From Streptomyces sp. TRM49041 (GTDB taxonomy: Bacteria > Actinomycetota > Actinomycetes > Streptomycetales > Streptomycetaceae): DNA of 64,000 nt. The stretch covers positions 1-64,000 of the forward strand of contig NZ_VSRY01000057.1 in assembly GCF_008271805.1 (NCBI RefSeq). The letters are read 5' to 3'. Every line of letters begins with the position of its first letter. Position 1 is the first letter of the stretch. Below are positions 58,124 to 64,000 of this stretch, in pieces. The notes under the pieces were generated by a model. It worked only from the letters and a program-made list of their open reading frames with translations, searched no databases and was not told the origin of the DNA. The position numbers and the translations under genes are program-made.

Positions 58124-59380
58124 CTACAGGGCCTTGGGCCGCAGGCGGGCTCCGTCCGCGGGAGTGCTGCCCTCGCGGGTACCGGCCAGGACCGTGCTCC
58201 CCTGGCGCCACTCGGGCCAGGCCATGTTCCATTCGCCGAAGCCGTTCCCGAACGGGGTCATCTCGCTGCCCATGCTGTTGACGACCTTCACGATGTCCCC
58301 GCGCTGGATGTTCTCGTAGAACCAGGCCGCGTTGCTCGTGGACATCCCCACGCAGCCGTGGCTGACGTTGGCGTACCCCTGCGAGCCGACGGACCAGGGC
58401 GCGGCGTGCACGTACTCACCGCTCCAGGTGACTCGCGTCGCGTAGTAGACGGGCAGGTCGTACGAATCGCTGGTGCCGTCGGGTATGCCGACGGTGGTGC
58501 TGCGCATACGGACGAAGTACTGCTTCTCCAGGACCACCTTGACACCGTTTCGAGTGGCGAAGCCCGGTTTGCCGGAGGTCACCGGAATGGTATTGATCAC
58601 TTCTCCGTTGCGCAGGACGGTCATGCGGTGGGCCGCGGCGTCCGTGATGGCCTCGACGCGGTCACCTATGGTGATCTTCAGCGGCGCGGTGGTGGTGCCG
58701 TAGAGGCCCTTGGCGACGCGGACGCCCGCGAGATTGCTCGTCAGGGTGACGGTGGCGCCGGTCGGCCAGTACTCCTTGGGGCGGTAGTGCAGCTGCTTGT
58801 CGTCCACCCAGTGCCAGGCGCCGGTCACCGCGGGCTCGGAGCGGACCTTCAGGGCACGTTCGACGGCCGCCCTGCCCTCCTTGGAGGTGACGGGGGCGCT
58901 GAGTTTGGCGGTGAGGGGCTGCCCGACGCCGTACTTGCCCGCCTCCGGCCCGAGTTCCACCTTCAGCGACTGCTTGGCCGGTGCCGTCTCGAAGGTCAGC
59001 GTACGGACGCCGGGGGCGCCGTCGCCGTTCTCGGTGGCGACCCTGACGGTGTAGCGGGCGCCGGCCGCGAGAGCGCCTGTGGAGCGCCAGCGGGTGCCGT
59101 CGGCGGCGAGTCGACCCGCGAGGTAGTGGCCGGCCTCGTCGACAGCGGTGACGTCCGTTATGCGGGCGTCCTCGCCCTTGGTGGTGATGGCGAGGGGCTT
59201 GTCGAGTGCCGCCTTGCGATTCTCCGCGGGTCCGTTGAAGGCGACCTGCTGTGCCGCGTCGTAGGGCTGCGCGGAGAGCGGATGGCCGTCCGGTCCCCCG
59301 CAGCCGGCCGCGCCGGCACCCGCGGCGACGACCAGCAGGGAGCAGCTGAGGGCTATGCGGAAACTCGGCGTGTGGCTCAT
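58124..59380 (-). CDS. L,D-transpeptidase lipoprotein
   Basis: A 418-aa exported protein. The signal peptide ends in a lipobox-like AAGC at about residue 26. Two Ig-like domains (about 50-250) with TKGEDARITDVTAVDEAGHY and WHWVDDKQLHYRPKEYWPTG precede a C-terminal YkuD domain. That domain carries the catalytic His-Gly-Cys in NVSHGCVGMSTSNAAWFY. Such enzymes make 3-3 cross-links in peptidoglycan or attach proteins to it. ATG 59380 precedes a standard lipoprotein signal; longer in-frame starts do not. It stands alone between the two respiratory operons. Confidence 0.93.
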   Translation of the reverse strand: MSHTPSFRIALSCSLLVVAAGAGAAGCGGPDGHPLSAQPYDAAQQVAFNGPAENRKAALDKPLAITTKGEDARITDVTAVDEAGHYLAGRLAADGTRWRSTGALAAGARYTVRVATENGDGAPGVRTLTFETAPAKQSLKVELGPEAGKYGVGQPLTAKLSAPVTSKEGRAAVERALKVRSEPAVTGAWHWVDDKQLHYRPKEYWPTGATVTLTSNLAGVRVAKGLYGTTTAPLKITIGDRVEAITDAAAHRMTVLRNGEVINTIPVTSGKPGFATRNGVKVVLEKQYFVRMRSTTVGIPDGTSDSYDLPVYYATRVTWSGEYVHAAPWSVGSQGYANVSHGCVGMSTSNAAWFYENIQRGDIVKVVNSMGSEMTPFGNGFGEWNMAWPEWRQGSTVLAGTREGSTPADGARLRPKAL

Positions 59381-59436
59381 AAGCACACCGTAGGAAGAGG
59401 TGTCCAGCGCGGCACGCCGGATTAGTGCAAACGAGA

Positions 59437-59470
59437 GGCCCGGCGGACTCCGTTCGGAGTCCGCCGGGCC
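59437..59470 (-). terminator. Terminator of the cta operon
   Basis: A perfect 15-bp stem (59437-59451 with 59456-59470) with a 4-nt loop, 20 bp after the leftward ctaF stop. TCTCGTTTGC follows on that strand. Confidence 0.82.
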
Positions 59471-59489
59471 CTTCACCGCTGCGGGAGCC

Positions 59490-59888
59490 TTACTGGTTCT
59501 GGTTCTCGCCCCGGTAGTACTCGAAGACCCAGCCCCACACGCCGATCAGGATGACCGGCAGCGCGAAGAACATCAGCCACCAGTCGAGGGCGACGCCCAG
59601 GAAGGCCAGGGCACCACCGATCCCCAGGGAGAGCGGCTGCCAGCTGTGCGGCGAGAAGAAGCCGAGCTCGCCGGCCTCGTCCGCGACATCGGCCTCCTTG
59701 TCGTCCTGGGCCATGGCGTCCACTCGCCGGGCCGTGAAGGCCAGGTAGTAGCCGACCATGATCGCCAGACCGAAGGCCATGAAGAGCGCCGTGGTGCCGA
59801 CCGGCTCCTTCGACCACAGGCCGTACAGGACGGCCATGGCCAGGATGAAGAAGCTCAGCCAGATGAACATCTTGCCCTGGATCTTCAC
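59490..59888 (-). CDS. ctaF: Cytochrome c oxidase subunit IV (actinobacterial)
   Basis: A 132-aa membrane protein of the actinobacterial CtaF type. Four hydrophobic segments are visible, including [19 protein letters not shown] at the start and [20 protein letters not shown] near the end. [12 protein letters not shown] is typical of the family. The ATG overlaps the ctaD stop by 4 bp. It is a small structural subunit of the aa3 oxidase within the supercomplex. It ends the ctaC-ctaD-ctaF transcript, which runs into the strong terminator at 59437-59470. Confidence 0.95.
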   Translation of the reverse strand: MKIQGKMFIWLSFFILAMAVLYGLWSKEPVGTTALFMAFGLAIMVGYYLAFTARRVDAMAQDDKEADVADEAGELGFFSPHSWQPLSLGIGGALAFLGVALDWWLMFFALPVILIGVWGWVFEYYRGENQNQ

Positions 59889-61633
59889 TTGCCGGCCTCC
59901 TTGCCACCGACCAGCGCGGTGTCCGTACGACCCTGGTTCTCGAGCTGGTCGAGCGCCGCGATCTCAGGGTGGTGCAGGTCGAACGCCGGGGATTCGGAGC
60001 GAATACGCGGCAGCGTGAGGAAGTTGTGGCGCGGCGGCGGGCAGGACGTCGCCCACTCCAGCGACCGGCCGTAACCCCACGGGTCGTCGACCTCGATCTT
60101 CTTGCCGTACTTGGCGGTCTTCCAGACGTTGTAGAAGAACGGCAGGATCGACAGGCCGAGCAGGAACGAGCTGATCGTGGAGATCGTGTTCAGCGCGGTG
60201 AAGCCGTCCGCGGCCAGGTAGTCCGCGTAGCGGCGCGGCATGCCCTCGGCGCCCAGCCAGTGCTGGACGAGGAACGTGCCGTGGAAGCCGATGAACAGCG
60301 TCCAGAAGGTGATCTTGCCGAGGCGCTCGTCCAGCATCTTGCCGGTGAACTTCGGCCACCAGTAGTGGAATCCGGCGAACATCGCGAACACCACGGTGCC
60401 GAAGACGACGTAGTGGAAGTGCGCGACCACGAAGTACGAGTCGGAGACGTGGAAGTCCATCGGCGGCGACGCGAGGATCACACCCGTCAGACCACCGAAG
60501 GTGAAGGTGACCAGGAAGCCGACCGTCCAGAGCATCGGCGTCTCGAAGGAGAGCGAGCCCTTCCACATCGTGCCGATCCAGTTGAAGAACTTCACACCGG
60601 TCGGGACCGCGATGAGGAACGTCATGAAGGAGAAGAACGGCAGCAGCACGCCGCCGGTGACGTACATGTGGTGCGCCCACACCGTCACGGACAGACCCGC
60701 GATCGCGATGGTCGCGGCGATCAGGCCGATGTAGCCGAACATCGGCTTACGGCTGAAGACCGGGACGATCTCCGAGACGATGCCGAAGAACGGCAGCGCG
60801 ATGATGTACACCTCGGGGTGACCGAAGAACCAGAAGAGGTGCTGCCACAGCAGGGCACCGCCGTTGGCCGGGTCGAAGATGTGCGAGCCGAACTTGCGGT
60901 CGGCCTCCAGCGCGAAGAGCGCGGCGGCGAGGACCGGGAAGGCCAGCAGGACCAGGACACCGGTCAGCAGCACGTTCCAGGTGAAGATCGGCATCCGGAA
61001 CATCGTCATGCCGGGTGCGCGCATGCAGATGATCGTGGTGATGAAGTTCACCGAGCCGAGGATCGTACCGAAGCCGGAGAAGGCCAGACCCATGATCCAC
61101 ATGTCACCGCCGACGCCCGGCGAGTGGATCGCGTCCGAGAGCGGGGCGTAGGCGAACCAGCCGAAGTCGGCCGCGCCCTGGGGGGTGAGGAAGCCCGCCA
61201 CGGCGATGATCGAGCCGAAGAGGTACAGCCAGTAGGCGAACATGTTCAGCCGCGGGAACGCCACGTCGGGCGCGCCGATCTGCAGCGGCATGATCCAGTT
61301 CGCGAATCCGGCGAACAGCGGCGTCGCGAACATCAGCAGCATGATCGTGCCGTGCATCGTGAACGCCTGGTTGAACTGCTCGTTCGACATGATCTGCGTG
61401 CCGGGGCGAGCGAGCTCGGCCCGCATGAACAGCGCCATGACGCCGCCGACGCAGAAGAAGACGAACGAGGTGACCAGGTAGAGCGTGCCGATCGTCTTGT
61501 GGTCGGTGGTGGTCAGCCACTTCACGACGACATTGCCTGGCTGCTTGCGCCGTACGGGCAGCTCGTTCTCGTACGGCTCCTTCGAGCCGTCAGCTGCCTC
61601 GGCGGCACCCTGAGGTTCGTTGAGGATGCTCAC
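59885..61633 (-). CDS. ctaD: Cytochrome c oxidase subunit I
   Basis: A 582-aa haem-copper oxidase catalytic subunit with twelve or more membrane segments. Landmarks: [18 protein letters not shown] (low-spin haem His), [19 protein letters not shown] with the His-Tyr of the CuB site, [11 protein letters not shown] (the His-His pair), and [15 protein letters not shown] with the distal haem ligands. It reduces oxygen to water and pumps protons. It overlaps ctaC and ctaF by 4 bp at each end. The C-terminus ([20 protein letters not shown]) is cytosolic and charged. Confidence 0.97.
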   Translation of the reverse strand: MSILNEPQGAAEAADGSKEPYENELPVRRKQPGNVVVKWLTTTDHKTIGTLYLVTSFVFFCVGGVMALFMRAELARPGTQIMSNEQFNQAFTMHGTIMLLMFATPLFAGFANWIMPLQIGAPDVAFPRLNMFAYWLYLFGSIIAVAGFLTPQGAADFGWFAYAPLSDAIHSPGVGGDMWIMGLAFSGFGTILGSVNFITTIICMRAPGMTMFRMPIFTWNVLLTGVLVLLAFPVLAAALFALEADRKFGSHIFDPANGGALLWQHLFWFFGHPEVYIIALPFFGIVSEIVPVFSRKPMFGYIGLIAATIAIAGLSVTVWAHHMYVTGGVLLPFFSFMTFLIAVPTGVKFFNWIGTMWKGSLSFETPMLWTVGFLVTFTFGGLTGVILASPPMDFHVSDSYFVVAHFHYVVFGTVVFAMFAGFHYWWPKFTGKMLDERLGKITFWTLFIGFHGTFLVQHWLGAEGMPRRYADYLAADGFTALNTISTISSFLLGLSILPFFYNVWKTAKYGKKIEVDDPWGYGRSLEWATSCPPPRHNFLTLPRIRSESPAFDLHHPEIAALDQLENQGRTDTALVGGKEAGK

Positions 61634-62598
61634 AGTTGGTTCTTCTCCGCATTCCTGGCCGGGTCCGTCTGCTCAATGCCCGACGGGATGTAGCCGGTCT
61701 GCCCCTTCTCGGCCAGCTCCTTCAGGTGCTGCTGGTAGCGCTCCGGGGAGACGACCTTGACGTTGAAGAGCATCCGGGAGTGGTCGACGCCGCAGAGCTC
61801 GGCGCACTTGCCCAGGAAGGTGCCCTCCTGCGTGGGGGTCACCTCGAAGGCGTTGGTGTGGCCGGGGATGACGTCCTGCTTCATCAGGAAGGGGACCACC
61901 CAGAACGAGTGGATGACGTCACGAGAGGTCAGGACGAACCGGACCTTCTCCCCCTTCGGCAGCCACAGGGTCGGGCCCGGGTTGCCGGTCTGCGGGTTCC
62001 GCGTCCCGGGGATACCGGCGTCGTAGACGCCCTCGGCACCCGCGGGGAACTGCTTCTGCCACTTGTCCGGAATGGCGCCGAGCTCCTTGGGGACCTCGGT
62101 GCCCGTGGCGGCGTCGCCGTCCACGTTCTCGATGTAGTTGAAGCCCCAGCTCCACTGGTAGCCGACCACGTTGATGGTGTGCGCCGGCTTGTCGGAGAGG
62201 GCCAGGAGCTTGGACTCATCGCGCGCGGTGAAGTAGAAGAGCACCGAGACGATGATGAGCGGGGTGACCGTGTACAGCGCCTCGATGGGCATGTTGTACC
62301 GGGTCTGCGGAGGAACCTCGACCTTGGTGCGGCTGCGCCGGTGGAAGATGACGCTCCACAGGATCAGACCCCACACGAGCACGCCCGTGGCGAGCGCTGC
62401 CGCCCACGAGCCCTGCCAGAGGGAGAGGATCCGCGGGGCCTCTTCCGTCACCGGGGTGGGCATACCGAGGCGGGGGAAGTCCTCCCAGTTGTACGAGCAA
62501 CCGGAGGCGGTAGCCAGGATCAGGCCCGCAGTCAGCACCTGCGGCAGCTTCCGCCGCATCGGGCGCCGCGACGAGCGGTCGGAGCCGTTGGGACTCAC
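61630..62598 (-). CDS. ctaC: Cytochrome c oxidase subunit II
   Basis: A 322-aa lipoprotein subunit. The signal peptide ends in ATASGC near residue 34; two membrane helices follow (about 55-75 and 105-125). The CuA site is visible as [16 protein letters not shown], with [17 protein letters not shown] before it. It receives electrons from the dihaem cytochrome c. GTG start. It heads ctaC-ctaD-ctaF and is divergent from the cysteine-desulfurase-type gene at 62868. Confidence 0.96.
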   Translation of the reverse strand: MSPNGSDRSSRRPMRRKLPQVLTAGLILATASGCSYNWEDFPRLGMPTPVTEEAPRILSLWQGSWAAALATGVLVWGLILWSVIFHRRSRTKVEVPPQTRYNMPIEALYTVTPLIIVSVLFYFTARDESKLLALSDKPAHTINVVGYQWSWGFNYIENVDGDAATGTEVPKELGAIPDKWQKQFPAGAEGVYDAGIPGTRNPQTGNPGPTLWLPKGEKVRFVLTSRDVIHSFWVVPFLMKQDVIPGHTNAFEVTPTQEGTFLGKCAELCGVDHSRMLFNVKVVSPERYQQHLKELAEKGQTGYIPSGIEQTDPARNAEKNQL

Positions 62599-62855
62599 GT
62601 AGCGCCTTCCCGAGAGTCTCGCCCGCGGGTCGGCTGCGGCCGTCTCGCTGGTCGGTCGCCGGCCCTGACGCGGGCAGGGGTTTGGATGTTTATGCGGACC
62701 AAACCCTACTGGACGCTATTTGGCGTCGCGCGGGGAGGGTGCCCAACGCGCCGCCGCACCCCTCTTTCGGGTTGACTGCGCAGGTCGGAGGCGTCTGGAA
62801 GCTCTGACTCCGGGAGCCGCGGCGGCCACTCGCCGCCGCTCGGACACAACGGAGT

Positions 62856-62861
62856 TAGCGT
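62856..62861 (+). promoter_or_regulatory. Candidate -10 box for a leaderless desulfurase mRNA
   Basis: TAGCGT ends six bases before the GTG at 62868, with no ribosome binding site in between. This spacing suggests that transcription begins at the start codon. Confidence 0.45.
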
Positions 62862-62867
62862 GGGCCC

Positions 62868-64000
62868 GTGGTCTATTTCGACGTCGCCTCCTCAGCTCCC
62901 CTCCACCCCGTCGCCCGGCAGGCGTTGCAGGCGTCGCTGGACGAGGGCTGGGCCGATCCCGCTCGGCTGTACCGGGAGGGCCGCCGTGCGCGGATGCTGC
63001 TGGACGCCGCCCGGGAGGCCGCCGCGGAGGCCGTGGGATGTCGCCCCGACGAGCTGACGTTCACTCCATCGGGGTCGCATGCGGTCCATTCCGGGATCGC
63101 GGGGGCGCTCGCCGGGCGGCGCCGGGCGGGGCGCCACCTGGTCGTGTCGACGGTGGAGCACTCGTCGGTGCTGCACGCCGCGGCCGCGCACGAGGCGGCC
63201 GGCGGGGCGGTGACCGAGGTGCCGGTGGAGCGGTCCGGGGCGGTGGCCCCGGAGGCGTACGCGGCGGCTCTGCGCGGTGACACGGCGCTGGCGTGTCTCC
63301 AGTCCGCCAACCACGAGGTGGGCACGGTGCAGCCGGTCGCCGAGGTGGCGGGGGCGTGCCGGGCGGCGGGGGTGCCGCTGCTGGTGGACGCCGCCCAGTC
63401 GCTGGGGTGGGGGCCCGTGGCGGGTGACTGGTCGCTGCTCGCCGCCAGTGCGCACAAGTGGGGCGGGCCCGCGGGTGTGGGGCTGCTCGCCGTACGGAAG
63501 GGTGTGCGGTTCGCCACTCAGGGGCCCGCGGACGAGCGGGAGTCGGGGCGGTCGGCCGGGTTCGAGAACATTCCGGGCATCGTGGCGGCGGCGGCCTCGC
63601 TGCGGGCCGTGCGGGACGAGGCGGCGGCCGAGTCGGCGCGGCTGCGCGGGCTGGTGGAGCGGATCCGGGCGCGGGTGCGGGAGTCGGTGCCGGACGTGGA
63701 GGTGGTGGGCGATCCGGAGCTGCGGCTGCCGCACCTGGTCACGTTCTCGTGTCTCTATGTCGACGGGGAGACACTGCTGCACGAGCTGGATCGTGTGGGT
63801 TTCTCGGTTTCGTCCGGTTCGTCCTGTACGAGTTCGACGCTGACGCCCAGCCATGTCCTGCGCGCCATGGGCGTGCTCTCGGAGGGGAACGTCCGGGTGT
63901 CGCTGCCGCTGGGGGTCGCAGAGGCGGAGGTGGACCGGTTCCTGGAGGCGCTGCCGGGTGTGGTGGCCGGCGTACGGGAGCAGCTCGGGGCGCCGGCGTC
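62868..64000 (+). CDS. Cysteine desulfurase/class V aminotransferase, partial at window end
   Basis: The frame stays open for 377 codons from the GTG to the last base, so the 3' end is missing. The protein is an IscS/NifS-like PLP enzyme: VYFDVASSAPLHPVARQAL at the start, TFTPSGSHAVHSGIAGAL, the His of VEHSSVLHAA, VDAAQSLGW, Schiff-base Lys in SAHKWGGPAGVG, and a Cys-containing loop SSGSSCTSSTLTPSHVLRAM. It probably supplies sulfur for Fe-S clusters or tRNA thiolation. It is the second class V enzyme in the window; unlike the SAM-IV-controlled one, its transcript appears leaderless. Confidence 0.9.
   Translation, partial: MVYFDVASSAPLHPVARQALQASLDEGWADPARLYREGRRARMLLDAAREAAAEAVGCRPDELTFTPSGSHAVHSGIAGALAGRRRAGRHLVVSTVEHSSVLHAAAAHEAAGGAVTEVPVERSGAVAPEAYAAALRGDTALACLQSANHEVGTVQPVAEVAGACRAAGVPLLVDAAQSLGWGPVAGDWSLLAASAHKWGGPAGVGLLAVRKGVRFATQGPADERESGRSAGFENIPGIVAAAASLRAVRDEAAAESARLRGLVERIRARVRESVPDVEVVGDPELRLPHLVTFSCLYVDGETLLHELDRVGFSVSSGSSCTSSTLTPSHVLRAMGVLSEGNVRVSLPLGVAEAEVDRFLEALPGVVAGVREQLGAPA

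Overview
The window is 64 kb of very GC-rich DNA with dense gene packing, strong G/C third-position codon use, many GTG and some TTG starts, and gene families typical of actinomycetes. These include the class II DAHP synthase, a PASTA-type Ser/Thr kinase, an Rv2175c-family DNA-binding protein, an actinobacterial bcc-aa3 respiratory chain and a ROK glucokinase. Gene content and order match a Streptomyces chromosome core, the S. coelicolor SCO21xx neighbourhood. I see no phage, insertion sequence, CRISPR array, tRNA or rRNA, and I noticed no in-frame TTA codon in the genes I scanned. This is ordinary vertically inherited core genome, and its unusual content is mostly regulatory RNA and small sequence elements.

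Layout. 0-6.8 kb: DUF3040 membrane protein, methyltransferase, HEPN-like protein, then an operon of a degenerate ABC ATPase, a YhgE/Pip membrane protein and a TetR regulator with a matching operator, and a DUF4126 protein. 6.9-15.3 kb: a carotenoid-desaturase-like oxidoreductase, a protein with a Tyr/Gln-rich tail, metF, and the thiamine genes thiE and thiO-thiS-thiG, the latter behind a TPP riboswitch; between them lie the Rv2175c-type regulator and a ferredoxin-reductase-like flavoprotein. 15.4-27.6 kb: PASTA kinase, endonuclease IV, a molybdopterin oxidoreductase, bacterioferritin and its iron-box-controlled ferredoxin, class II DAHP synthase, a large repeat-bearing amidase, and a fused anthranilate synthase behind a Trp-codon attenuator. 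Kinase, Rv2175c homologue and DAHP synthase also lie together in mycobacteria.

27.7-43.3 kb: a two-component system, acyltransferase, esterase, membrane protein, nuclease-fold protein, glucokinase glkA, several conserved hypotheticals, an acyl-CoA ligase, a GMC oxidoreductase and two glycosyltransferases. 43.3-53.2 kb: a zincin-type lipoprotein, two paralogous NlpC/P60 endopeptidases (the second behind a structured 5' leader), NYN protein, zinc ribbon, rhomboid protease, RAM-domain protein, a cysteine-desulfurase-like gene behind a SAM-IV riboswitch, and trpD. 53.3-62.6 kb: qcrB-qcrA-qcrC-ctaE and ctaF-ctaD-ctaC, transcribed leftward and separated by a receiver-like protein and an L,D-transpeptidase. 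The window ends inside a second cysteine-desulfurase-type gene.

Intergenic stretches over 300 bases. 5836-6141 holds a strong terminator and a 7-bp palindrome. 46996-47318 holds a promoter and a structured leader RNA. 51636-52117 holds a SAM-IV aptamer, a six-codon ORF with a strong ribosome binding site, and a Streptomyces-type palindromic repeat after trpD. The most promising unexplained signals are the leader RNA at 47022-47156, the micro-ORF at 51774-51794, and a perfect palindrome covering the ctaE start codon.
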